Shown: piece by piece, positions 1-5,746 of the stretch
Position numbering within the stretch: the first letter of the stretch is position 1
How the letters are laid out: each line of letters opens with the position of its first letter
DNA from: Deltaproteobacteria bacterium
Lineage (GTDB): Bacteria > Desulfobacterota > GWC2-55-46 > DRQE01
Direction: 5' to 3'
NCBI GenBank assembly: GCA_011371515.1
Contig: DRQE01000128.1
Location: 1 to 7,886, forward strand
DNA: 7,886 nucleotides
The notes under the pieces: generated by a model
Databases searched by the model: none
Told to the model about the DNA's origin: nothing
The model's input: the letters and a program-made list of their open reading frames with translations, nothing else
Position numbers and translations under genes: made by a program

Positions 1-303
1 GTGTGCCTCAGAAAAGTCGGGTTTAATCTTTATTGCCTGACGGAAGTGTATCTGGGCATTGTCATAGAGCCTTTTCGCACCGTATATCAGGCCCAGAAGG
101 TTGTGATACTCGGGGTTGTTTGGATATAGCTTTACAGCCTTGAGCACCTCTTCAAGGGCAGCGGTGTAGTTTCTCTCTGCAAAGTAGACAGAGCCCATCC
201 TGTAGTGTATTTCTGCCGTCTCTTTCCGTTTCTCCTGCGATAGGGTAGCACAGGAAGCAAGAAGAAGGGCAAGCAGTAAGGCTATAAAGGTATTCCTCAT
301 CAT
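1..303 (-). CDS. TPR-repeat lipoprotein, PilW-like (N-terminal 101 residues, runs off window)
   Basis: The first 101 codons of a gene whose 3' part lies outside the window. The start is the ATG at 303, placed 7 bases after an AGGGTG ribosome binding sequence; the next codon is also ATG. Residues 5-18 form a short hydrophobic signal ending in a lipobox, L-A-S-C, with Cys18 as the likely lipidated residue, so the mature protein should be a membrane-anchored lipoprotein. Residues about 30-63 and 64-97 look like two tetratricopeptide repeats (A-E-I-H-Y-R-M-G, then Y-P-N-N-P-E-Y-H-N-L-L-G, then I-K-P-D-F-S-E-A-H). A lipobox followed by TPRs is the layout of PilW/PilF, which stabilises type IV pilus secretin assembly, and the gene follows rlmN/ndk-type neighbours as PilW does in several bacteria. 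Without the C terminus it could also be another TPR lipoprotein. It follows the kinase gene after 27 bases, so it is probably co-transcribed. Confidence 0.72.
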   Translation of the reverse strand, partial: MMRNTFIALLLALLLASCATLSQEKRKETAEIHYRMGSVYFAERNYTAALEEVLKAVKLYPNNPEYHNLLGLIYGAKRLYDNAQIHFRQAIKIKPDFSEAH

Positions 304-330
304 AGTTAAACACCCTGAATAAACTTTATA

Positions 331-1239
331 TCATACATCTTCGAAGTAGGTCAATTGTTTGAACTCTGTGTAGCGAGCCCTTATGTCATCACAGGATATG
401 GCACGCAGGCGGTTGAGGCTGAAGTCCTCCACATTGAATGATGCCATAACACTGCCCATAACTATTGCCTTTCTTATGTTCTGCTCGCTAAGGTCGTTTG
501 TATATGCCAGATAACCCATAAGTCCTCCGGCAAAGCTGTCGCCTGCACCTGTGGGGTCAAACACATCCTCCAGCGGATAGGCAGGCGCACTGAACACAGA
601 CGAGCCGTTGAACATAAGGGCTCCGTATTCACCCCGTTTTATTATGAGTATTCGTGGTCCGCAGTCCATTATCTTTCTTGCTGCCTTAACAAGGCTTGGC
701 TCACCGGCAAACTCTCTTGCCTCTGCCTCGTTTATAACAAAGAGCTCCACCCTTTTGAGCACTTCCCTGAGCTCAGAAGGCTTACCCTCTATCCAGAAGT
801 TCATGGTGTCACAGGCTACAAGCCTTGGTGCCTCTACCTGCTCGAGCACTTTAAGCTGCAGCTCTGGGTCTATGTTGGCAAGAAAGACAAAGGGTGCCTT
901 TCTGTAGGATTCTGGCAGTGTGGGGTTGAAGTGCTCGAACACATTCAGGTGTGTCTCAAGGGTGTGTGCTTGGTTGAGGTCATAGTCGTATCTACCCTTC
1001 CAGCGAAAGGTGCTGCCATCTTTCTTTTCGATACCAGCCGTGTCTATGCCCTTTTCCTCGAGCATCTTTATGTGTTCGTCGGGAAAGTCCTTGCCAACCA
1101 CTGCCACCATTCCAACCTTTGCGAAAAAACTTGCCGAAAGTGAAAAATATGTGGCACTGCCTCCAAGAACCTCGTCGGCTTTGCCAAAGGGTGTTTCCAC
1201 CGTATCGAAGGCAACAGAGCCTACAACCACTATGTCCAT
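331..1239 (-). CDS. PfkB-family carbohydrate/nucleoside kinase
   Basis: A 302-residue ribokinase/PfkB-fold kinase, the normal length for the family. The N-terminal strand V-V-V-G-S-V-A-F-D and the G-G-S-A-T stretch (residues 27-31) form the substrate-binding side. The C-terminal signature D-P-T-G-A-G-D-S-F-A-G-G (residues 228-239) carries the GAGD anion hole, with Asp234 as the expected catalytic base. It should phosphorylate a sugar or nucleoside hydroxyl with ATP in the cytoplasm; the substrate cannot be read from the sequence. The ATG at 1239 lies 8 bases after an AAAGGAG that overlaps the stop of mtnP, only 13 bases upstream, so the two genes are probably translated in tandem. That pairing suggests a role in salvage of adenosine, ribose or methylthioribose derivatives. 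This is inference; adenosine kinase-like or ribokinase-like activity are both possible. Confidence 0.9.
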   Translation of the reverse strand: MDIVVVGSVAFDTVETPFGKADEVLGGSATYFSLSASFFAKVGMVAVVGKDFPDEHIKMLEEKGIDTAGIEKKDGSTFRWKGRYDYDLNQAHTLETHLNVFEHFNPTLPESYRKAPFVFLANIDPELQLKVLEQVEAPRLVACDTMNFWIEGKPSELREVLKRVELFVINEAEAREFAGEPSLVKAARKIMDCGPRILIIKRGEYGALMFNGSSVFSAPAYPLEDVFDPTGAGDSFAGGLMGYLAYTNDLSEQNIRKAIVMGSVMASFNVEDFSLNRLRAISCDDIRARYTEFKQLTYFEDV

Positions 1240-1252
1240 ATCACAGACTCCT

Positions 1253-2113
1253 TTAGATGTATTTTCCTATTATGGGTGCAAGGTCGTTTTTGAGTTCCTC
1301 TGGTATTGCCTCTTTTGCCGTGACTATGGCATACTCGAGTGCCCTTGCACACTTGCAATCCCTTGGATGCGTTATCGTGGGTATGGCGTTCTTTATGATT
1401 TCCTTTGCAAGGGATACATTCTTCTTGAGTGTGGCAAGAATCATGTCCACCGACACACTCTCTTCAGTCTCGTGCCAGCAGTCGTAGTCTGTAGAGAGTG
1501 CCACCGTTGAGTAACACATCTCTGCCTCGCGGGCGAGCTTTGCTTCAGGTATGTTGGTCATGCCTATTACATCCACACCCCAGCTGCGGTAGATGAGGCT
1601 TTCTGCCTTTGTTGAGAACTGGGGCCCTTCTATACATATGTAGGTGCCGCCACGGTGGACGGTGGCTCCTGCCTTCCGGGCTGCGTCATGGAGGACTGCG
1701 GCAAGCCCGCCACAGACAGGCTCTGCAAACTCCACATGCCCCACAATGCCCGAAGAGAAGAAGGTTGATGCCCTCTTTGTGGTTCTGTCGAAGAACTGGT
1801 CCACTATAACCACATCGCCCGGTTTTATCTCCTCTTTCATGCTTCCCACGGCGGACACGGATATAATCCACTCAACACCGAGTTTTTTCATGCCATATAT
1901 GTTGGCTCGATAGTTTATGTCCGTGGGGGGTATGCGGTGGCCTCTGCCGTGTCTTGGCAGAAACACAAGCTGTGCATCGCCAAACCTGCCAGTAATATAG
2001 GCATCCGAGGGAGAGCCAAAAGGGGTCTCAAGACGGACCTCCTTTACATCCTCAAGCCCTTCCATCTCGTAGAGCCCACTGCCACCTATAATACCTATGA
2101 TTCTTTCAGCCAT
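1253..2113 (-). CDS. mtnP: S-methyl-5'-thioadenosine phosphorylase (MTAP)
   Basis: A 286-residue purine nucleoside phosphorylase-fold enzyme. It splits methylthioadenosine, the by-product of polyamine synthesis and some radical SAM reactions, with phosphate into adenine and 5-methylthioribose 1-phosphate. Visible motifs are G-G-S-G-L-Y (residues 10-15), R-H-G-R-G-H (54-59, phosphate binding), E-G-P-Q-F-S-T-K-A-E-S (162-172) and G-M-T-N-I-P-E-A-K-L-A-R-E-A-E (184-198). T-D-Y-D-C-W (208-213) carries the aspartates that select 6-aminopurines and marks MTAP rather than guanosine/inosine phosphorylase. A Cys-x-Cys pair (C253, C255) near the C terminus recalls the stabilising CxC of thermophilic MTAP II enzymes. 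The reading frame is open ten codons further, to a TTG at 2143. I chose the ATG at 2113 because it lies 8 bases after AAAAAGGAG and begins with the conserved M-A-E-R-I-I-G-I-I-G-G. Confidence 0.93.
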   Translation of the reverse strand: MAERIIGIIGGSGLYEMEGLEDVKEVRLETPFGSPSDAYITGRFGDAQLVFLPRHGRGHRIPPTDINYRANIYGMKKLGVEWIISVSAVGSMKEEIKPGDVVIVDQFFDRTTKRASTFFSSGIVGHVEFAEPVCGGLAAVLHDAARKAGATVHRGGTYICIEGPQFSTKAESLIYRSWGVDVIGMTNIPEAKLAREAEMCYSTVALSTDYDCWHETEESVSVDMILATLKKNVSLAKEIIKNAIPTITHPRDCKCARALEYAIVTAKEAIPEELKNDLAPIIGKYI

Positions 2114-2176
2114 AATGAGCACTCCTTTTTCTTCTTTATCCAAAAGATAATTTTTAACATTACATCCACCAGAGGG

Positions 2177-3247
2177 TCAAGAGGTTTTATCCGCTTTTGA
2201 GCCCAGCTGACCACATGCGGCAAGTATGTCTCTTCCTCTACTCTTTCTTACGAGCACCGTTAGCCCTCTTTCTTCGAGCAGGCGGCGGAATCTTTCGATT
2301 GTAGGCTCATCTGGTGGGTTGAACTGGCAGCCATCGAAGGGGTTGAGTGCAATAAGGTTTACCTTGCACCTTACCCCCCGTAAGAGCTCTGCCAGCCTTC
2401 GTGCGTCTTCAGCGAAATCGTTAACACCTTTTATGAGGACATATTCTACAGTTACAGAGCGCCTTTTAAGAAGCGGAGAATACCTGAGGACACGCAGAAG
2501 TTTTTTAAGCGGGTATTTTCTGTTTACAGGCATAAGGAAGGTCCTTGTATCCTCGTCTGTGGCATTGAGGGATATGGCAATGTTTATCCTTGTGGCTTTA
2601 AGAAGTCTTTTAAGGGCTGGCAGTATGCCTGCTGTAGAAAGGGTTATTCTTCTTGACGAAAACCCCAGACCATCGGGGTCTGTGAGCACCCCTATGAATT
2701 TCAGCACCTCTTCAAGATTGTTCAGGGGTTCACCCATGCCCATGAGCACGATATTGGTTATGCGCTGATATTCCCCAAGGGAGGGCTCTTTTTCTATGAG
2801 CCTTCGGGCAAGTTCCACCTGAGAGAATAGCTCTGAAAGGGTGAGGTTACGGCATCTCTGGAAAGATGCCGTCTTACAGAACCTGCAACCAAGGTTACAG
2901 CCTGTTTGTGTGGACACACACAGAGTAAGCCGCCTTTCTTCGGGTATGAGCACACTTTCTACGATATTTCCATCTTCAAGTTTCAGGGCTATCTTCATGG
3001 AGCCATCGGCAGAGCGCTCTGTGGCAACAGGCTCTGGAAGTTTTAGGTGAAAGCCATCTTCTTTGAGCCTTGTTCTCAACTGCTGTGGCAGGTCTGTCAT
3101 GGAGTCTATTTCCTCTATTGAGCGGGCAAAAAGCCAGCGGTAAAGCTGCACAGCCCTGTAAGAGGGCTCGCCATACAGCTGGACGAGTCCTGAAAGCTCT
3201 TCCTTGGAGAGGTCTCTTAGGTTTTTAGAGATTGACAGGAAAGACAT
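2177..3247 (-). CDS. rlmN: Dual-specificity 23S rRNA (A2503)/tRNA (A37) C2-methyltransferase, radical SAM
   Basis: A 356-residue RlmN-family protein of normal length. It methylates C2 of A2503 in 23S rRNA, and A37 of some tRNAs, using two SAM molecules. The radical SAM cluster motif C-x3-C-x2-C is at C117, C121 and C124. The two cysteines of the ping-pong methylene transfer are present: C110 in T-L-C-V-S-T-Q-T-G-C and C345 in A-A-C-G-Q-L. Glu97, the equivalent of the proposed general base, is kept 13 residues before C110. G-E-P (172-174) and A-L-N-P-F (300-304) follow the family. Behind the cluster the usual G-F-x-R-N-L reads Q-R-C-R-N-L (residues 130-135). The N-terminal region (10-65) matches the RNA-binding helical domain. 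The ATG at 3247 has only a weak ribosome binding sequence and lies 18 bases after the preceding stop, so translational coupling is likely. Cfr, the C8 relative, is unlikely given the conserved RlmN context. Confidence 0.93.
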   Translation of the reverse strand: MSFLSISKNLRDLSKEELSGLVQLYGEPSYRAVQLYRWLFARSIEEIDSMTDLPQQLRTRLKEDGFHLKLPEPVATERSADGSMKIALKLEDGNIVESVLIPEERRLTLCVSTQTGCNLGCRFCKTASFQRCRNLTLSELFSQVELARRLIEKEPSLGEYQRITNIVLMGMGEPLNNLEEVLKFIGVLTDPDGLGFSSRRITLSTAGILPALKRLLKATRINIAISLNATDEDTRTFLMPVNRKYPLKKLLRVLRYSPLLKRRSVTVEYVLIKGVNDFAEDARRLAELLRGVRCKVNLIALNPFDGCQFNPPDEPTIERFRRLLEERGLTVLVRKSRGRDILAACGQLGSKADKTS

Positions 3248-3265
3248 ACCGAAGAGTTCTTGGGC

Positions 3266-4156
3266 TCAATCTTCTACCCTTGCTATAAGCCAGTATACCA
3301 CACCGAGCACAGCCACTGCAAATACGAGGGATAGTTGCTTTGCTATGGCTGTCTCGGTTGACAGGGTGGTTATGAGTATCTTTCTTATGACAGCCACGAG
3401 GGCAACGCTTATGAAGACCTTTATGGCAAACTTTTTGCCCCTTAGATGCTGCACCTCTGTATCCATCAACTCTATGACAACCCAGAGCATGAGCAGTGAG
3501 CCGAGGGTTGCCAGAAGCCCCTTTTCTATATCTCCTTCGAACACATGGGTTAGATCATAGGCAAACAGTCCCATCACCAGCACACCCAGAAATACCAGCC
3601 CAAGAACAAGAATCAGATTGAGCCCGTAGGAGAATCTCCTTGCAAATCCCACCAGATAGGTCTCAACCTTCTGGGAAAGGAAGATGATCCTCTTTTCCTC
3701 TTCTATGTAGGAGCTGGTGAAGACATCCAGATTTATGTCGAGTATCTTGTCTACAGACCTTTTTAAATAGGTAAGCTCCTGCTTGTCTTTTATTTCACGC
3801 TCCAGAATGTCATCTATGTAGCGCTTCACAAAGTGCATTGCCGCATTCACATAGTGGGCAGGCAGGTTTATCTTCACATGAGCCATACCCACCCTTTCGA
3901 GCTCACGAAAGTAGGGGTAGCCATACTCCCCGGAAAAGAGGTCCATGAACCACTTGCCGATGGCATCTTGGTGTTTTCTTATGGTCGCTTCGTCCTTTAG
4001 GAATTGAGGGGTATTTTCGAACTCCTTTATGTAGTCGTAGAACTCCTCCACAAAGGCCTGTCTGTATGTTGCCATAACAGGCTGGAGGCTTTTAAGGTTT
4101 TGTGCATCCTGCTGGGTAAAGCCGTAATGGGTCTTTATACTCTCTATGTTTTCCAT
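3266..4156 (-). CDS. Protoglobin (globin-coupled sensor) domain fused to a PsiE-type membrane domain
   Basis: A 296-residue two-part protein. Residues 1 to about 155 resemble a protoglobin/globin-coupled sensor. They form a helical domain with F-V-E-E-F-Y-D-Y-I (35-43), W-F-M-D-L-F-S-G-E-Y (69-78) and R-V-G-M-A-H-V-K-I-N-L (88-98); His93 is the expected proximal haem ligand. Residues about 175-292 contain four hydrophobic segments (roughly 177-201, 213-231, 243-263, 272-291). Between the second and third is E-L-M-D-T-E-V-Q-H-L-R-G, and the third ends A-V-I-R-K-I-L. This is the pattern of PsiE (phosphate-starvation-inducible E), a four-helix inner-membrane family of unknown mechanism. The likely topology is a cytoplasmic haem sensor on a membrane module, responding to O2, NO or CO; the ligand and output are inference. 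The start overlaps the ndk end: AAAGG of the ribosome binding sequence spans the last ndk codons, and only three bases separate the genes, so they are translationally coupled. Confidence 0.85.
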   Translation of the reverse strand: MENIESIKTHYGFTQQDAQNLKSLQPVMATYRQAFVEEFYDYIKEFENTPQFLKDEATIRKHQDAIGKWFMDLFSGEYGYPYFRELERVGMAHVKINLPAHYVNAAMHFVKRYIDDILEREIKDKQELTYLKRSVDKILDINLDVFTSSYIEEEKRIIFLSQKVETYLVGFARRFSYGLNLILVLGLVFLGVLVMGLFAYDLTHVFEGDIEKGLLATLGSLLMLWVVIELMDTEVQHLRGKKFAIKVFISVALVAVIRKILITTLSTETAIAKQLSLVFAVAVLGVVYWLIARVED

Positions 4157-4159
4157 CTG

Positions 4160-4582
4160 TTACCTTTCGAATGTTTCAAGGGCATTGAAGAAGTAGCCTA
4201 TCTCGAAGGCTGCGCTTTCAGGAGAATCTGAGCCATGTACGATGTTCTCCTCTATGGAGTCTGCAAAGTCTTTTCTTATGGTTCCTGCTTCTGCATCTGC
4301 AGGGTTTGTAGCCCCCATTATATCTCTTACCTTCTTTATGGCGCCCTCACCTTCGAGCACCATGAGTACCACAGGGCCTGAACTCATGAAGGTGGTAAGG
4401 CTGTCAAAGAAAGGTCTTTCCCTGTGTACATGGTAGAACCCCTGTGCCTGAGCCTTTGTAAGATGAGCCATCTTGAGGGCAACCACCTTCAGGCCTGCCT
4501 TCTCGAACCGTCCTATAACCTCTCCTATAAGGTTCTTTCTTACTCCATCGGGTTTTACTATTGAAAGTGTCCTTTCTGCCAT
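4160..4582 (-). CDS. ndk: Nucleoside-diphosphate kinase
   Basis: A 140-residue NDP kinase, full length for bacteria. It moves the gamma-phosphate from ATP to other (d)NDPs through a phosphohistidine. The active-site motif [12 protein letters not shown] places the phosphorylated His at 116. Lys10 (in I-V-K-P-D-G), Tyr50, Arg86, Arg103 and Asn113 are in the expected nucleotide-contact positions. The start [12 protein letters not shown] is the conserved one. The nearest strong ribosome binding sequence, AAAGGAGG (4597-4604), is 14 bases away, longer than usual, and no start codon in frame lies between. The gene seems to head the compact run through the PsiE fusion, rlmN, mtnP and the kinase. No convincing promoter was found just upstream, where a GC-rich hairpin sits. 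Confidence 0.97.
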   Translation of the reverse strand: MAERTLSIVKPDGVRKNLIGEVIGRFEKAGLKVVALKMAHLTKAQAQGFYHVHRERPFFDSLTTFMSSGPVVLMVLEGEGAIKKVRDIMGATNPADAEAGTIRKDFADSIEENIVHGSDSPESAAFEIGYFFNALETFER

Positions 4583-4596
4583 AGTCTTCTGGTTAA

Positions 4597-4604
4597 CCTC
4601 CTTT
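4597..4604 (-). promoter_or_regulatory. Ribosome binding site of ndk with long spacing
   Basis: AAAGGAGG is a near-perfect anti-16S match, but 14 bases separate it from the ndk ATG at 4582. The usual distance is 5-10. There is no alternative in-frame start codon in between, and the protein start is fixed by family conservation. Confidence 0.6.
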
Positions 4605-4618
4605 GGTTGTGAAATTTA

Positions 4619-4643
4619 AGATGCGGGGAGCCTCCCCGCATCT
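4619..4643 (-). terminator. GC-rich hairpin, probable terminator between the selenoprotein gene and ndk
   Basis: Perfect 12-base inverted repeat (AGATGCGGGGAG and its reverse complement) around a single central base, giving a very stable hairpin. On the minus strand it is followed by TAAATTT, an interrupted U tract, so it could act as an imperfect rho-independent terminator for the selenoprotein transcript. It lies only 15 bases upstream of the ndk ribosome binding sequence, so partial read-through into ndk, or a role as an mRNA 5'-end stabiliser or attenuator for ndk, is equally possible. Confidence 0.55.
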
Positions 4644-4705
4644 ATCACCGTGTAAATTCAAGGACAAACACTCGGTGGAACGAAACAAACCATCTTACCT
4701 TTTGT

Positions 4706-4740
4706 GGCCGTAAACCTTACGGCCTGCCCGTTCAGACCCC
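4706..4740 (-). promoter_or_regulatory. Candidate SECIS hairpin for the C-terminal UGA
   Basis: On the minus strand GGCCGTAA, loop GGT, TTACGGCC (4706-4724) forms an uninterrupted 8-base-pair stem. The apical loop contains G-G-U and begins 24 bases after the UGA at 4741-4743. That is within the roughly 16-37-base window known for bacterial SECIS elements, which carry a G-U-containing apical loop read by SelB. The stem is free of U runs on its 3' side, so it does not look like a terminator. The role is inferred from position and shape. Confidence 0.5.
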
Positions 4741-4965
4741 TCAGGTGCCACCAAAACCAACACTTACATGCACATCGTTGCCAACCTTTTCCACTATCAC
4801 GGGCACTCTGCTCTCACCACTGTAGCGGAGCATCTGCTTTTTACCCTCTGGATCAGCCACCACATTTATGTACTCTACCTCGTAACCTCTTTTTGCATAG
4901 TCCTCACGGGCTGCGGTGGTGTATGGTCAGGTATCTTTGCCGAAAATCAAAACCTTTGGCGACAT
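4732..4965 (-). CDS. Glutaredoxin-like selenoprotein with two in-frame UGA (Sec) codons, UXX-star type
   Basis: A small gene of 77 residues when UGA is read as selenocysteine; ordinary ORF calling stops it after 12 codons. The ATG at 4965 follows AAGGAGGTG with ideal spacing. The protein begins S-P-K-V-L-I-F-G-K-D-T-U-P-Y-T, a glutaredoxin first strand and redox loop with Sec13 (UGA 4927-4929) where CPYC would have its first Cys. Next come T-A-A-R-E-D-Y-A-K-R-G-Y, Y-I-N-V-V, the cis-Pro loop R-V-P-V-I-V, and V-S-V-G-F-G-G-T. The frame then reads UGA (4741-4743)-GGG-GTC-UGA (4732-4734), giving a second Sec75 in the ending G-G-T-U-G-V-stop. This resembles, from memory, the family NCBI calls UXX-star selenoproteins. 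If the UGA at 4741 is the stop, the protein has 74 residues. If all UGAs are read, the TAA at 4717 ends it at 82. It has its own promoter and needs SelA/B/C/D, which are not in the window. Its partner is unknown; a thiol/selenol redox role is expected. Confidence 0.82.
4895..4929 (-). promoter_or_regulatory. In-frame UGA with candidate SECIS hairpin inside the selenoprotein gene
   Basis: UGA at 4927-4929 is followed, after 12 bases, by an imperfect hairpin (4895-4914): GC/GC, a two-base bulge, AG/CT, one C-A mismatch, CC/GG and a GUGA apical loop. The loop begins 19 bases after the UGA, in the bacterial SECIS range, and contains the expected G-U. The stem is weaker than the one behind the second UGA, so the fold is only moderately supported. 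The coding evidence for reading through the UGA is stronger than the hairpin. Confidence 0.45.
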
Positions 4966-4969
4966 AAGG

Positions 4970-4978
4970 CACCTCCTT
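4970..4978 (-). promoter_or_regulatory. Strong ribosome binding site of the selenoprotein gene
   Basis: AAGGAGGTG matches the 16S rRNA 3' end fully, with 6 bases between AGGAGG and the ATG at 4965. It decides the start of the selenoprotein and shows that an apparently non-coding stretch is translated. Confidence 0.85.
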
Positions 4979-5006
4979 ACTGGTAAGGATTTGGTGAATC
5001 TATCCA

Positions 5007-5035
5007 AATATACCACCAAACAGGTGGTTTGGCAA
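5007..5035 (-). promoter_or_regulatory. Sigma70-type promoter of the selenoprotein gene
   Basis: -35 TTGCCA (5030-5035) and -10 TATATT (5007-5012) are separated by exactly 17 bases. Transcription would start near 5000, giving a leader of about 35 bases that contains the strong ribosome binding site. It lies between the nth stop at 5054 and the selenoprotein ATG, so the selenoprotein does not depend on nth transcription. Confidence 0.75.
5012..5032 (-). promoter_or_regulatory. Nested inverted repeats in the promoter spacer, possible operator
   Basis: Two overlapping inverted repeats fill the space between the -35 and -10 boxes: CCAAAC-N5-GTTTGG (5016-5032) and ACCACC-N5-GGTGGT (5012-5028). 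Each has six-base arms and a five-base centre. This is the position of a repressor or spacer-twisting activator site. The regulator is unknown and no cognate gene is in the window. Confidence 0.4.
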
Positions 5036-5053
5036 GTATGGTGTGAAGGCTTT

Positions 5054-5728
5054 TTATCGGCTCTTTTCAACCCCCACACGCAGGCAGTATCTACGGACGC
5101 CGCAGTCAGAACAATGGGGAGAGATGGGTTTACACACATTCTGCCCGAAGGCTACAAGCAGGGTGTTTAGCTCTATCCAGTACTTTTGGGGCACCACTTT
5201 GTAGAGGGCAAGCTCTGTCTGGTGGGGCGAGCTTGTTGACACTATGCCCCAGCGGTTTGTTATCCTGTGGACATGGGTGTCCACACATATGGCAGGCCTG
5301 CCATAGCCCATGGATACAACGAGGGTAGCCGTCTTTCTGCCCACCCCCTTGAGTTTCACGAGCTCTTCCACACTGTCTGGAACCTTTGAGCCGTATTTTT
5401 CCATGAGCTCCCTTGAGATAGCCTTTATATTTCTTGCCTTTACCCTGTAGAAGCCCACGGGATAGATAAGCCGCTCGATGGTCTTTACAGGCAGTTTGCA
5501 GAGCTCTTCGGGTGTGGTTGCCCGTTCAAAGAGCCGTCGGGAGGCAGCCGCTGTAACCTCGTCCTTTGTTCTGAGGCTTAAAAGGCAGCTTACAAGCACC
5601 CTGAAGGGATCTCTTGTCTTTGCGGAGATCTCTGTAACATAGGGTATGTTGAACCGTGAAAGCTCCTTCTGTACACCCTTTATGAGTCTTTCTACCCGCT
5701 TCTTCTCTTCCATAGTTAAGTATCCCAT
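5054..5728 (-). CDS. nth: Endonuclease III (DNA glycosylase/AP lyase)
   Basis: A 224-residue bifunctional DNA glycosylase that removes oxidised pyrimidines and cuts at AP sites. The helix-hairpin-helix L-K-G-V-G-R-K-T-A (126-134) carries catalytic Lys132. Catalytic Asp150 is in C-V-D-T-H-V-H-R-I-T-N-R. The [4Fe-4S] motif C-x6-C-x2-C-x5-C is at C199, C206, C209 and C215. The E. coli loop S-A-Q-A-T-D reads S-L-R-T-K-D here, a form I associate with thermophile and archaeal members. The reading frame is open up to 5845, but that extension runs through the groEL terminator and the nth promoter, so it is not coding. I place the start at the ATG at 5728, 12 bases after AAGGAG; the ATG at 5713, five codons later, is a fair alternative. 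Downstream, 88 bases hold the selenoprotein promoter and leader. Confidence 0.93.
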   Translation of the reverse strand: MGYLTMEEKKRVERLIKGVQKELSRFNIPYVTEISAKTRDPFRVLVSCLLSLRTKDEVTAAASRRLFERATTPEELCKLPVKTIERLIYPVGFYRVKARNIKAISRELMEKYGSKVPDSVEELVKLKGVGRKTATLVVSMGYGRPAICVDTHVHRITNRWGIVSTSSPHQTELALYKVVPQKYWIELNTLLVAFGQNVCKPISPHCSDCGVRRYCLRVGVEKSR

Positions 5729-5746
5729 AGAAAAGTTTTTCTCCTT

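Noticed and set aside
2114..2182. Possible internal promoter before mtnP: TTGACC followed 17 bases later by TTAAAA
   Set aside because: The -35 is good, but the -10 matches consensus at only three of six positions, and TTGACC overlaps the rlmN stop. Not strong enough to call.
4927..4929. The UGA as a nonsense mutation making a pseudogene, or a sequencing error for TGC/TGT
   Set aside because: The rest of the frame, promoter and ribosome binding site are intact, and the UGA falls precisely at the redox Cys position, with a second UGA plus hairpin at the C terminus. Recoding explains this better than chance damage.
4930..5139. A 70-codon minus-strand frame ending at the UGA at 4927
   Set aside because: Only its last 12 codons are real: they are the start of the selenoprotein. 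The part before the ATG at 4965 crosses the promoter and leader and overlaps nth in another frame.
4704..5170. Several overlapping plus-strand open frames of 70-90 codons across the nth-ndk gap
   Set aside because: They lie opposite the selenoprotein gene and nth, lack ribosome binding sites, and have low-complexity, Cys/His/Pro-rich translations.
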